DNA from: Psychrobacter sp. PL19
GTDB lineage: Bacteria > Pseudomonadota > Gammaproteobacteria > Pseudomonadales > Moraxellaceae
Assembly: GCF_017875835.1 (NCBI RefSeq)
Contig: NZ_JAGING010000001.1
Location: 2,480,001 to 2,544,000, forward strand
Direction: 5' to 3'
DNA: 64,000 nucleotides
Position 1 is the stretch's first letter, and every line of letters starts with the position of its first letter. Position numbers and translations under genes: made by a program. Positions 46,524 to 55,548 of this stretch are shown here, one piece after another. The notes below the pieces were generated by a model. That model was not told the DNA's origin and made no database searches. It saw only the letters and a list, made by a program, of their open reading frames with translations.

Positions 46524-47987
46524 TTATTTTAACATTACCGCCATGCCTTTTTTGAACAGCGCACCATAAGGCGGTAATAGCAAGTTCATACCGTTAACCT
46601 TAGATTGCACAAAAACCGACTTCATGTGACTGAAGCGCTCAAAACCTGCCTGACCGTGATAGACGCCATGGCCTGAATGCCCGACGCCACCAAAAGGTAG
46701 GTCATGTTGTAATAAATGTAACAGGACTTCATTAATAGAGACGCCGCCTGATACCGTGTGCGTACGCACTTTTTTGATATCGCGATCATTCTTACCGAAA
46801 ATGTACAGCGCTAGTGGACGCGGACGATCATTAATGAATTTAATCGCATCATCAAGGGTCTCGTAATGCATCAACGGCACAATCGGTGCAAAGATTTCAT
46901 TTTGCATCAACTTGCTGGTTGGTGCAGGTTCCGTCACCACAATGGGCGGCATCAAACGAGTCTCCACGTTCGATTCAACCTCGGTTAGTGGATGCACCTC
47001 TTCAACAGGTAAGCTATCGATATAGCTTTGTACCCGCTTAAACTGTTGGTTATTAATGATATGACTATAGTCTGGGTTATCGCTGATATTAGGATAGTGT
47101 TCTTTCACCCACTCTTTCGCTAAGCTGATGAAACGTTGATGATGTTGCCGCTGAATCAAAACATAATCGGGGGCGACACAGGTCTGACCAGCATTAAGGG
47201 TTTTGCCCATCATCACCCGATTGACCGCAGCTTCAAGGTTGACATCATCCAATATGATCACTGGCGACTTACCACCAAGCTCAAGCGTCACTGGCGTTAA
47301 GTTAGGAGCGGCAGCGGCCATAATTTTCTTACCGACTTCAGTAGAGCCGGTATAAATCAGATGGTCAAAGGGCAATTTGCTAAAAGCTTCAGCAATATCA
47401 ACTTCACCCAGCACCACACACACCAAATCAGGTGAAAAGTACTGCTCAACCGCTTTGGCAAAGGCTTCTGCAAATTGCGGTGCAGCCTCGCTTAGCTTAA
47501 TCATAATTCGATTACCGGCAGTAATGGCATCGATCATAGGTCCTATCGCTAAATATAGCGGATAGTTCCATGGCACCATTATGCCTATTACCCCTAATGG
47601 CTGCGGTTGAATTTCGTTATGGGCAGGCATATAAAGTGCTGAAATCCCTACCCGCCGCGTTCTCATCCACTTTTTTCCATGCTTTCTAGAGTGGCTGATA
47701 CCCGCAAAGCTTGGGAACAATTCTGCAAACTGAGTTTCTGACTCACTGCGATAACCAAAATCTGCACTGATCGCTTTAGCAAGCTCTTGTTGTTTGTCAC
47801 TGAGCATGGTTTCTAAATTGTCTAATTGAGTGGCGCGAGCCGACCAGTCAAGTATAGGATGACTACGGCTCAGTGCTTGTAAACGGGTAAACTGGGCTTG
47901 TAATTGCTCGGTAGTGTGAACCGTGCTGAGCGCCTGGTCAGCGTCGCCTGTGGTTTGATTGCTGTCACTTTGATTATGGTCTGTCAT
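46524..47987 (-). CDS. Coniferyl aldehyde dehydrogenase-like enzyme (CalB family)
   Basis: An NAD(P)+-dependent aldehyde dehydrogenase of 487 residues. PWNYPLYLAIGPMIDAITAGN (about 139-159) is the cofactor region, E236 is in TLELGGKSP, and the nucleophile C270 is in NAGQTCVAPDYV. The C-terminal half has FGGVGHSGHGVYHGQAGFERFSH, and the two-residue deletion pattern typical of coniferyl aldehyde/fatty aldehyde types. The name follows similarity; aromatic and aliphatic aldehydes are possible substrates. The first 35 residues are polar and Gln/Asp/Thr-rich, longer than usual. It lies upstream of the ABC operon, on the same strand. Confidence 0.9.
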   Translation of the reverse strand: MTDHNQSDSNQTTGDADQALSTVHTTEQLQAQFTRLQALSRSHPILDWSARATQLDNLETMLSDKQQELAKAISADFGYRSESETQFAELFPSFAGISHSRKHGKKWMRTRRVGISALYMPAHNEIQPQPLGVIGIMVPWNYPLYLAIGPMIDAITAGNRIMIKLSEAAPQFAEAFAKAVEQYFSPDLVCVVLGEVDIAEAFSKLPFDHLIYTGSTEVGKKIMAAAAPNLTPVTLELGGKSPVIILDDVNLEAAVNRVMMGKTLNAGQTCVAPDYVLIQRQHHQRFISLAKEWVKEHYPNISDNPDYSHIINNQQFKRVQSYIDSLPVEEVHPLTEVESNVETRLMPPIVVTEPAPTSKLMQNEIFAPIVPLMHYETLDDAIKFINDRPRPLALYIFGKNDRDIKKVRTHTVSGGVSINEVLLHLLQHDLPFGGVGHSGHGVYHGQAGFERFSHMKSVFVQSKVNGMNLLLPPYGALFKKGMAVMLK

Positions 47988-48429
47988 TTGTCATCCTTGT
48001 CATATGTGCTAGAGTCAATACGCTATAGTTATATCAAAACTCTATGTTTATCGTAAAGTGCTGAAAATAGTAGCACTAAGAAACAACTGTTCATTATTAT
48101 CCAATGTAGCGCATTGAATGGCGAATGAAAAGCACGTTTGGCTAACTGGTGGGTTTGTATACATGAACGCCGCCAAGTTTTGGTCGTTAGGCTATTATTG
48201 GGGTGTTTTTTAGTAACCATTTTTGAATGACAGCTTTTAATGATGACTTTTGAGTAAGCAGCCTTTAATAACTGCTTTATTAATAGCCATATCTTTAGTA
48301 ATCATGTTTTCAGTATCAGTCTTTATTGTCCTGCAATTTAAATTTGAGTGATGGGTTTAAAAACTGCTAAACTCAATGACACTAATCAATCAGTTTCATC
48401 ACTGTTAAAACCATAAGACGGCGACCCTA
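47988..48429. other. Intergenic region, aldehyde dehydrogenase / lipB
   Basis: About 440 bases between divergent genes with no convincing coding frame. Short repeats based on CTTTTAATGATGACTTTTGAGT-like text (about 48215-48260) look like decayed duplications. Confidence 0.4.
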
Positions 48430-49359
48430 ATGCCAAACTCAATAGCAAACACAGAGCGAAAAGTTAATGATCACTTTATTAGTGACAGCCTTATCAGTAA
48501 ATCACTGAATGCAGCTGATTATAATCCCACTCATGAGGCCATGCTACAGCGCACTTTAGAGCGTATTGCCTTAAAAAAAGAACAAGGATTACGTACTCCT
48601 GATGAGTTATGGATCGTCGACCATAATGATGTCTATACCCTTGGGCAGGCCGGCAAAGAAGAACATATCTTGCAACGCACCGATACTCCTATTATCAAAA
48701 CCGATCGCGGTGGCCAAGTGACGTGGCACGGACATGGACAACTGGTGGTTTATTGGTTGTTTGACCTGCACAGTTTGGGTTGGAGTGTGCGCAACCTAGT
48801 CACGCATGCAGAACAAGCAATCGAAGATGTGGTCAATGACTGCCTAAAGCCACAATCATTAGTATCAATAAACACCGCTACGAACACACCTAGTAATGCA
48901 AACCCTAGTGTTCCTATTATTAACGCTGCTACCAACATTAGTGCTCATGCGCGCCGTGATGCGCCAGGCGTATACTTATACAATAACTCGTGTGCGGCTA
49001 TGTCTGAAGTTACTGACCAGGTTGATGGTCAAGACAGTAGCGCTGGCTCCCCTGTGCCAAATGATAACGATATTATGTTAGGTAAAATTGCCTCGCTAGG
49101 CTTTAAAATTAAGCATGGTTTTAGTTATCATGGTATTGCACTGAATTTAGACTGTGACTTATCTGCATTTAACGCCATCAACCCCTGTGGCTACGCTGGT
49201 ATGCAGATGCTGCGATTGTCTGACTTTATAGACATGCATGGGGGACACGGTAGCGATGCTGGGCCACTAAACTATGCGCAAGTCACTCAAAAATTGATCG
49301 ATAACATTGCTCAACGTCATGCAGGACAAATCGAGTTGCGCCCAATAGCCTCAAAATAG
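48430..49359 (+). CDS. lipB: Octanoyltransferase LipB with two low-complexity insertions
   Basis: LipB transfers octanoyl groups from ACP to lipoyl domains, the first step of lipoate synthesis. The protein has 309 residues (213 in E. coli). Core motifs are DRGGQVTWHGHGQLVVYW (about 92-109), the active Lys K219 in GKIASLGFKI, and the nucleophile C253 in NPCGYAGM. Two Asn/Thr/Ser-rich insertions (about 141-175 and 186-214) lie between these, and the N-terminus is extended. All catalytic residues are present, so the enzyme is probably active. Confidence 0.95.
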   Translation: MPNSIANTERKVNDHFISDSLISKSLNAADYNPTHEAMLQRTLERIALKKEQGLRTPDELWIVDHNDVYTLGQAGKEEHILQRTDTPIIKTDRGGQVTWHGHGQLVVYWLFDLHSLGWSVRNLVTHAEQAIEDVVNDCLKPQSLVSINTATNTPSNANPSVPIINAATNISAHARRDAPGVYLYNNSCAAMSEVTDQVDGQDSSAGSPVPNDNDIMLGKIASLGFKIKHGFSYHGIALNLDCDLSAFNAINPCGYAGMQMLRLSDFIDMHGGHGSDAGPLNYAQVTQKLIDNIAQRHAGQIELRPIASK

Positions 49360-49701
49360 CAGTTTTGGCACTTGCTCACTTTGCTACTCCCTTGCTTCTA
49401 ACTTTGCTTTCAACTTAGCTTTTTTAAAGCGGATTGCTTTATTTTGACGGTTATACAGTATTGTCAGCCAGACATTGAGTCCTATTTTGCATAATATCGT
49501 GCGCGCTTAGACTTAAGCATAACGAGAAAATTTAAATCAAACTTGTTATAATTGCAGGCAGCATAAATCAGGCACGGTTATAGCCTTACTGTGCTTGTAT
49601 AGTTTTTACTTGAACCTTCATTAAGATGACGAGTAAAATTAATAACGTTACCCATCCCTTATCGTTGAACCATCCCTAACAAAAGCAAATAGGAATACTT
49701 T
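49360..49701. other. lipB-ppa gap
   Basis: A 342-base gap with a promoter-like extended -10 and no gene. No clean terminator follows lipB. Confidence 0.45.
49544..49552 (+). promoter_or_regulatory. Extended -10 promoter element for ppa
   Basis: TGTTATAAT, a perfect -10 with TGn, 150 bases upstream of the ppa start. No clear -35. Confidence 0.6.
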
Positions 49702-50232
49702 ATGGCAGATTTTAATAAAATTTTAGATGCAGGCGACGTCGACGGCGGTATCATTAATGTAGTCGTTGAAATCCCAACTGGCAGCAGTCATAAAATTGAA
49801 TGGAATCGCGAGCTGGCCGTATTTGAGCTAGACCGTATTGACCCACAGATTTTTGCCAAACCATGTAACTATGGTTTTATTCCTCAAACCCTTGACGAAG
49901 ATGGCGATGAGCTTGATGCCTTGATCATCACTGAGCATCCTTTGACTACCGGTATTTTCTTAAAAGCCAAGGTTATTGGGGTGATGAAATTCGTTGATGA
50001 CGGCGAAGTTGATGACAAAATTGTAGTTGTACCTGCTGATGACCGCAACAATGGTAACGCTTATAATAGTTTAGCCGACCTGCCTGAGCAGTTAATCAAG
50101 CAATTGCATTTCCACTTTAGCCATTATAAAGACCTTAAGAAAAAAGGCAGCACCGTGGTTGAATCATGGGGCGATGTCGTAGAAGCTAAAGAAGTGATTA
50201 AAGAGTCTATCCAGCGCTGGAAAGATCTATAA
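49702..50232 (+). CDS. ppa: Inorganic pyrophosphatase
   Basis: A family I soluble pyrophosphatase of 176 residues, exactly the E. coli length. It hydrolyses pyrophosphate to two phosphates, driving biosynthetic reactions. The catalytic DEDGDELDALI segment (about 70-80) supplies the metal-binding aspartates. Other conserved parts are EIPTGSSHKIEWNRE, PCNYGFIPQT and VVPADDRN, with the C-terminal KGSTVVESWGD. No anomalies. Confidence 0.98.
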   Translation: MADFNKILDAGDVDGGIINVVVEIPTGSSHKIEWNRELAVFELDRIDPQIFAKPCNYGFIPQTLDEDGDELDALIITEHPLTTGIFLKAKVIGVMKFVDDGEVDDKIVVVPADDRNNGNAYNSLADLPEQLIKQLHFHFSHYKDLKKKGSTVVESWGDVVEAKEVIKESIQRWKDL

Positions 50233-50284
50233 GCTATCAATGCCATTAGACTTTATAATAAATAAGAACTAATTTTATGACATT

Positions 50285-50319
50285 TACCGCCATCATTAAT
50301 GTGATTGCGGTATTTTTTT
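50285..50319 (+). terminator. Terminator after ppa
   Basis: TACCGCCATCA can pair with TGTGATTGCGGTA across a short loop, followed by seven T. Confidence 0.85.
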
Positions 50320-50576
50320 GCGTGCGTTGTAGGTGCACGTTTATAACCAAAGCTAACTCGATATAAGCAGTCTTATAAAATCATTTTTATTGCTGCAAGT
50401 TAGTGCAGAATAATGAGTGGCTTTAACAGGCTACAACCAACAAAATACAGTATTTTGTCGTAGAATACGGTACTAACAGATTCCTTACTAAAAAACACTT
50501 TGCTAGAGAGTTATAATGCCCTGCAACGATTATTATCTTAGCTTAACTATTCCATCGTAAAGCATACTGATAGAAT

Positions 50577-50585
50577 TGCTATAAT
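50577..50585 (+). promoter_or_regulatory. Extended -10 promoter element for the 50627 gene
   Basis: TGCTATAAT, a perfect -10 hexamer with TGn, about 42 bases before the start codon. No strong -35 is visible. Confidence 0.6.
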
Positions 50586-50626
50586 AGAGCCGTTATTAAT
50601 ACGTCTAGCAGATCATAAGGATAAAC

Positions 50627-51091
50627 ATGTTTGACTCTGACCCCAGCTCAAAACCTATCAGCGCTAAATTGCCCAAAGCGGTGATCATGATGATAGAAAA
50701 AAGCAATTTAGTGATGGCCATAAAAACCTTAGCTGCCGACGAAAATATCAGCATGGAGGCGGCCAAAATACGCATTGATGCTTATGAGACCGGGCTAAAG
50801 GTCAAGCAGCAGCAAAAGTTAAGTACTATTGCTAATAAACAAGGCATTCCTAGCCAGGCGATTAGCTTTGATAGAGAGCCAGTTGCAGACAGCTCTGAGC
50901 ACTTAATAAAAGATCGAGTTAAGACTACCCCCTCAGAACAAAATTTCAAAGGCCTACAAGATGGTGTCGATAGCCAATTCAATGATTTAGGGTATAAAAA
51001 ACCACTCCTGCCTTATTGGGCCAAGCGGTTACTGGTTATTGCGATTATTATGGCAGGAATATTTTGGATATTATGGCGGGTATTTAGTTGA
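50627..51091 (+). CDS. Unknown membrane-tethered protein with an L7/L12-tail-like helix motif
   Basis: A 154-residue protein with a C-terminal transmembrane helix (about 130-150, AKRLLVIAIIMAGIFWILWRVF) and a cytoplasmic N-terminal part. Residues 25-48 (NLVMAIKTLAADENISMEAAKIRIDAY) recall the helix pair of the ribosomal L7/L12 C-terminal domain that appears in small uncharacterised bacterial proteins. AAGGATAA precedes the ATG. Function unknown; no operon partner is close. Confidence 0.7.
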   Translation: MFDSDPSSKPISAKLPKAVIMMIEKSNLVMAIKTLAADENISMEAAKIRIDAYETGLKVKQQQKLSTIANKQGIPSQAISFDREPVADSSEHLIKDRVKTTPSEQNFKGLQDGVDSQFNDLGYKKPLLPYWAKRLLVIAIIMAGIFWILWRVFS

Positions 51092-51186
51092 TGAGTCGTA
51101 ACGAATATAAATAATATATCCGATTTATCTAATCAAATCTGCTAGGTCACGAGCAGTCGAGTCTAGTTAATTATGAGGAGGCATTT

Positions 51187-51402
51187 TTGATAGAAATCTT
51201 AGCTCAATACATTGAATTGATAGCCAAAATTATAGAATTTATCGGCGTTCTTATTATGGTTTTAGGCTTTATCGTCCTGATTCAGACATTCTTGAGCTTG
51301 TCATTACAAGTGGCGTTAGAAGGCCGTTTTCCACAGCAAAAAAAGCCGCTACACCAGAGAAAAGTGTCCAGAGACTCCCAACAATCCTTCTTAACGCAAT
51401 AA
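51187..51402 (+). CDS. Small membrane protein, TTG start
   Basis: A 71-residue protein with one strong transmembrane helix (about 15-40, IIEFIGVLIMVLGFIVLIQTFLSL) and a basic, Gln/Ser-rich C-terminus. The TTG start is supported by a strong GAGGAGG 6 bases upstream. The N-terminal half recalls DUF1622 proteins, but the rest of that domain is missing, so it is either a truncated relative or unrelated. The gap to the previous gene is 95 bases, so the two may be co-transcribed. Confidence 0.55.
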   Translation: MIEILAQYIELIAKIIEFIGVLIMVLGFIVLIQTFLSLSLQVALEGRFPQQKKPLHQRKVSRDSQQSFLTQ

Positions 51403-51490
51403 ATTTTAGCACAGTCAGTTTTGTCACAACCACTGTTACCACCGTCGACGTGGCAGGGCTTCAATAGTAACGGTTCACTTTATTTACTTC

Positions 51491-52537
51491 TTATTGGCTA
51501 TGAGTGTGGGCAGTCAAAAATGTCTCAACCGCTTTAAATTGTCCAGCGGTACTTTCCTCACTATACATCGCTTGCCGAAAAGCATTAGAATTAGGAATAC
51601 CCGTGGTATACCAAGCGATATGCTTGCGAGCGATTCGGCAGCCAGAGTATTCACCATAAAATCCATATAATTCTTGCAGATGGGTCAATACAATCTCTTT
51701 AATCTCACTAACTGTTGGCGCGGCAAGGGTTTCACCTGTCCGTAAAAAATGCTCGATGTCCCGAAATATCCACGGTTGTCCTTGGGCAGCACGCCCTATC
51801 ATCACTGCATCACAACCGGTCAGCTCATAAACCCGCTGGGCTTTTTGAGCACTATCAATATCACCATTGGCAATCACCGGAATACTGATGCTTTCTTTCA
51901 CTTCACGAATTAGCTCATAACGCGCTTCACCGTTATACATATCTTCACGGGTGCGACCATGAATGGCAATCGCGGCAATGCCTGCCTGTTCGGCACGTCG
52001 GGCAACGCGTAGAATATTTTCGCGGCCATTCTCATAACCCAATCGCGTTTTTAAAGTCACAGGCGCATCAACGGCATTCACTGCGGTATCAAGCAGCCGC
52101 GCCACCAAGTCTTCATCTTGCAATAGTGCAGAACCGGCTAGCTTACGGCAAACCTTCTTAGCCGGACAGCCCATATTAATATCAATAATCTGCGCCCCAT
52201 TATCGATCTGATAACGGGCAGCCTCGGCAAGTTTATCTGGATCAGCGCCTGCGATTTGCGCTGAAATAGGCGCTATTTCGCCATCAAAGTTAGCTCGATA
52301 TAAGGACTTTTTGCGGGCATACAGCGCCGTATCAGCAATTATCATTTCACTGACTGCGTGACCGGCGCCAAATGATTTGCATAACTTACGAAAGGGGTTG
52401 TCCGTCACACCTGCCATTGGTGCCACCATCAAACGATTTTCAATCGTGAGCCCGCCGATAATTAATGGCTGTAATAAAGGGTGGTGGTCGTGGTTTTTTG
52501 CTGGTGAAACAGCAGTAGCTGAAGTATTTATAGACAT
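51491..52537 (-). CDS. dusB: tRNA-dihydrouridine synthase (DusB type)
   Basis: An FMN enzyme that reduces uridine to dihydrouridine in tRNA. Motifs in order are MVAPMAGVTDNPFRKL, the active-site cysteine in DINMGCPAKKVCRK, VTLKTRLGYEN, AIAIHGRTREDMYNG, VIANGDIDSA and the FMN phosphate site VMIGRAAQGQPWIF. The ATG at 52537 gives MSINTS; an in-frame TTG at 52606 would add 23 residues encoded across a terminator hairpin, which is unlikely. The hairpin's T run ends one base before this ATG, so there is no normal ribosome binding site. In E. coli dusB precedes fis; here fis is absent. Confidence 0.9.
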   Translation of the reverse strand: MSINTSATAVSPAKNHDHHPLLQPLIIGGLTIENRLMVAPMAGVTDNPFRKLCKSFGAGHAVSEMIIADTALYARKKSLYRANFDGEIAPISAQIAGADPDKLAEAARYQIDNGAQIIDINMGCPAKKVCRKLAGSALLQDEDLVARLLDTAVNAVDAPVTLKTRLGYENGRENILRVARRAEQAGIAAIAIHGRTREDMYNGEARYELIREVKESISIPVIANGDIDSAQKAQRVYELTGCDAVMIGRAAQGQPWIFRDIEHFLRTGETLAAPTVSEIKEIVLTHLQELYGFYGEYSGCRIARKHIAWYTTGIPNSNAFRQAMYSEESTAGQFKAVETFLTAHTHSQ

Positions 52538-52576
52538 AAAAAAACGGCTTGATTTACAGTGAAAACAAGCCGTTAT
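52538..52576 (-). terminator. Terminator abutting the dusB start
   Basis: On the minus strand AACGGCTTG pairs with CAAGCCGTT across a 14-base loop, followed by seven T directly before the dusB ATG. It ends the betT-like transcript. Confidence 0.85.
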
Positions 52577-52648
52577 TCTAAGCATTCTTGATATTATTGC
52601 AAGCAATTAGCGTTAATCACTTATCAAAATAAATATTTATAACAACAG

Positions 52649-54697
52649 CTACTTATCAAACACACTGCCCTGCTCTAGGGTAATGTCATCGTCATGCTGC
52701 TGCATACGCCACGGCAAGCTATCAGGTGAGACGTCTAGGAAGTGCAAGTACTTCTCAAACTGATCGATAATGTCATTGATCACTGATTCAGACTCATAGC
52801 CATATAGGTCATAGGTTTGACCACCACGGCGCAGATAAACTTCAGCGCGATGATGATGCTCTTGTGGCAATCCACTGGCCATGTCTTCAGTATAGTAGTC
52901 CGGTACATCATGCTCAGACAAGCGCACTTCATACCAAAACTCAACATCATCACCACGTTGTAATTCCAGTACCGCACGATCATTGACCGCATCATAATTA
53001 ACATGAGTCGTCCAGCCGGTTTCTACAAATTTTTCTGACACTTCTACCATTGAGGGCATAACCACCCCTTTGATATAGGCCAAGACTTTGTCACGAGTCG
53101 GCTTATCAGTCATATAGTCAATACGCTCGCGCCATGCTGAGGGTTTGAGTAGATGCGGTGGTATTCTATTGTCATTACCGAGACTTTGATTACGATGTCC
53201 TTCAATACGTAGCGCACGCCACATACCAAACATCGAGATCAATATAATAATTGCAAAGGGTAAAGCGCTGACAATAGCGGCTGTTTGTAGCGCTGTTAAG
53301 CCACCGGCCAGTAGTAACACGGATGCTACCGCCCCCTCAGTTATGACCCAAAACGATCGCTGCCACCATGGCGTGTCGCTGCGGCCACCGGCTGCTAACG
53401 AATCAATAACCAATGAGCCTGAATCCGATGAGGTCACAAAAAAGGTGATAATTAATAAAATAGTTAATGAAGAAACAAACTCAGTAAAAGGTAAGTTTTC
53501 TAATAACTTGAATAAGGCAATCGCTTGGTTGTCTTGTACATCACCAATTAGTGAGGTGTACCCATCTACCATGATCATATGTAGCGCGGTATCGCCGAAA
53601 ACTGCAAACCAAAAGAAGGTAAAGAAGGTCGGTACTAGCATTACGCCAAACACAAACTCACGGATGGTGCGGCCACGGCTAATTTTGGCAATAAACAGAC
53701 CAACAAATGGTGCCCAGGCAATCGTCCATGCAAAGATAAACAAGGTCCAACTGCCCATCCAGTTGCTGCTTTCATAAGCTTGCAGGCTAAAAGTACGCTC
53801 AACAATATTGCCCAAATAGCTACCCGTATTTTCCATAAAGGCATTGAGAATAAATATGGTCGGACCGACGATGAATACAAAAACCATCAACGCGGTAGCC
53901 AGTACCATGTTCAAAATAGATAAGCGCTTCACGCCCTTATCCATCCCTGCTAGCACCGATACCAGTGCCGCTGCCGTAATTAAGGTAATAGCGATGACCT
54001 GAACCGTGGTATTAACTGGAATTAGATCCGGTAATAGATAATTCAAGCCGGCGTTGATTTGTGATACTGATAGACCCAAGCTGGTAGCAATACCAAACAT
54101 GGTACCCACAATCGCAAACACATCAACGGTATGACCAATAGGGCCATAGATTTTATCACCGATTAATGGATACAGCGTCGAGCGTATCGACAACGGCAAA
54201 CCATGACGAAAAGCAAAATAGGCTAGTGATAATCCGACTACCCCGTAAATGGCCCAAATATGAAAGCCCCAATGAAAATAAGCAATTTGCATCGCTTCTT
54301 TGGCAGCCTCAATAGTCTGTGGGTCAGAGAGCGGCGGACTAGCAAAGTGCATTACTGGCTCTGCTACCCCAAAGAACAGCAAGGCAATCCCGTAACCTGC
54401 CGAAAACAACATAGCAAACCACTCGAGGAACTTGTACTCAGCCTCAGCGTGATCTGGACCTAGCTTAATACTGCCATAAGGCGAAAATGCCAAGGCAATA
54501 ATAAACATCAGAAATAATGCTACGGCCAGCATATAAAACCAACCAAAAGTATTGGTGGTAAAATTCAGTACAGTACTGAATAGCTCACCAGCCGCTTCAG
54601 GGTTAACAGCAGTGCCGATCACTAATAACAACATAATGACCGCTGCCGGTACAAAAACCGGCAGTAAAATAGTAGATCGAGGTAATTTATTGTTCAT
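52649..54697 (-). CDS. betT: BCCT family transporter, BetT-like choline carrier
   Basis: A 682-residue Na+- or H+-coupled importer of quaternary amines. There are twelve membrane helices in about 1-500, with the BCCT signatures GIATSLGLSVSQINAGLNYLLP (about 203-224), the aromatic WTIAWAPFVGLFIAKISRGRTIREFV segment (about 334-359, ligand box) and FFVTSSDSGSLVIDSLAAGG. A long cytoplasmic C-terminal domain (about 500-682) with the KVLAYIKGVVMPSMVEVSEKF and VELRRGDDVEFWYEV-like parts resembles the osmosensing tail of E. coli BetT (677 residues). Choline is the probable substrate; glycine betaine or carnitine cannot be excluded. The betaine synthesis genes betAB are not in the window. Confidence 0.85.
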   Translation of the reverse strand: MNNKLPRSTILLPVFVPAAVIMLLLVIGTAVNPEAAGELFSTVLNFTTNTFGWFYMLAVALFLMFIIALAFSPYGSIKLGPDHAEAEYKFLEWFAMLFSAGYGIALLFFGVAEPVMHFASPPLSDPQTIEAAKEAMQIAYFHWGFHIWAIYGVVGLSLAYFAFRHGLPLSIRSTLYPLIGDKIYGPIGHTVDVFAIVGTMFGIATSLGLSVSQINAGLNYLLPDLIPVNTTVQVIAITLITAAALVSVLAGMDKGVKRLSILNMVLATALMVFVFIVGPTIFILNAFMENTGSYLGNIVERTFSLQAYESSNWMGSWTLFIFAWTIAWAPFVGLFIAKISRGRTIREFVFGVMLVPTFFTFFWFAVFGDTALHMIMVDGYTSLIGDVQDNQAIALFKLLENLPFTEFVSSLTILLIITFFVTSSDSGSLVIDSLAAGGRSDTPWWQRSFWVITEGAVASVLLLAGGLTALQTAAIVSALPFAIIILISMFGMWRALRIEGHRNQSLGNDNRIPPHLLKPSAWRERIDYMTDKPTRDKVLAYIKGVVMPSMVEVSEKFVETGWTTHVNYDAVNDRAVLELQRGDDVEFWYEVRLSEHDVPDYYTEDMASGLPQEHHHRAEVYLRRGGQTYDLYGYESESVINDIIDQFEKYLHFLDVSPDSLPWRMQQHDDDITLEQGSVFDK

Positions 54698-55093
54698 AAA
54701 AAGGGTCTCTTAAGAATCTTACAAAAGCGGTTGTCCTTAAAGCGATCCCTAGCAAGGGGCCACTCCAAATAAAATGAAAATATCTTTTGACAGCACAAAA
54801 CCTAATGCTTACAACCAGAATCTAATAACACTTACAATCAGAATCTAATAATAGTAGTGATTAAAGGTTAGGGCCGCCAGTTAGTAGCAAATAGTAAAAT
54901 GCCTGTAAGGTTTACCACATACATGGTATAAACCCCAGGACTACCACTGTTTTGTAACATTTTTTTAACACGTGTTACATCACTATTACCAAGCAATAAA
55001 AAAGGCAACTTGTTAGTTGCCTTTTTATATTGTTAAGAGAGACTGAACTTTAAATGGGTGAATCTATTGAATACCACTCATATAATGGGTCAC
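54698..55093. promoter_or_regulatory. Regulatory region upstream of betT with two inverted repeats
   Basis: TAACACGTGTTA (54966-54977) is a perfect 12-bp palindrome. GGTTTACCACATACATGGTATAAACC at 54909-54934 is an imperfect one. A duplicated segment ACAATCAGAATCTAATAA occurs at about 54810-54850. Either palindrome could be an operator for the betT-like gene; neither matches the BetI operator I know. The gap also holds the HIT terminator. Confidence 0.4.
54998..55026. terminator. Terminator after the HIT gene
   Basis: AAAAAGGCAACT pairs with AGTTGCCTTTTT around TGTT. Symmetric A and T runs make it usable on both strands; it mainly ends the minus-strand HIT transcript. Confidence 0.9.
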
Positions 55094-55534
55094 TTAAATA
55101 GAAATTACAGCAGCGAGTTGCTTGGCCGTCTCAGCAAGCTGTTCTTGATCGGCCATTTTTGCCGCATGCATACCAAGCTCATGAACGCTAGCAGGAATAA
55201 GATGCACGTGATAATGAAAAACGGTTTGTCCAGCCTGCGCCCCATTAAACTGCATCTGAATAATGCCTTCACGCTCAAATACTTGGCGCTGCGCTTGCAT
55301 GATTTTTTTGGCCGTCATTAATACCGCCGCGGCGTACTCAGGCTCAAGCTCACCTAAATCAACCGCTTTTTGCTTAGGTATTACCAATACATGGCCTGCT
55401 GCTTGTGGCATGATATCCATAAAGGCGAGGGTTTTATCGTCTTCATATACCTTATGATAAGGAATCTCACCCTTTAACATTTTGGCAAAAATGTTGTTAT
55501 CATCATAAGTAGTTTGTTGATTGGCTTGACTCAT
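55094..55534 (-). CDS. HIT family hydrolase
   Basis: A 146-residue histidine-triad nucleotide hydrolase. The triad motif HYHVHLIP supplies H107, H109 and H111. The N-terminal FAKMLKGEIPYHKVYEDDKTLAFMDIMPQAAGHVLVIPK segment is typical of the HinT/Fhit-like bacterial group that hydrolyses AMP-lysine or related phosphoramidates. AAGGAAG precedes the ATG. Five copies of a 16-bp repeat lie immediately upstream, which may affect expression. Confidence 0.93.
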   Translation of the reverse strand: MSQANQQTTYDDNNIFAKMLKGEIPYHKVYEDDKTLAFMDIMPQAAGHVLVIPKQKAVDLGELEPEYAAAVLMTAKKIMQAQRQVFEREGIIQMQFNGAQAGQTVFHYHVHLIPASVHELGMHAAKMADQEQLAETAKQLAAVISI

Positions 55535-55548
55535 TATTTCTTCCTTGG

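Larger units (their letters stand above)
50233..50626. other. Intergenic region downstream of ppa
   Basis: Holds the ppa terminator and the promoter of the next gene; otherwise AT-rich without coding potential. Confidence 0.45.

Noticed and set aside
51187..51402. Complete DUF1622 protein
   Set aside because: Only the first membrane helix resembles that family; the second half diverges, so the name was not applied.
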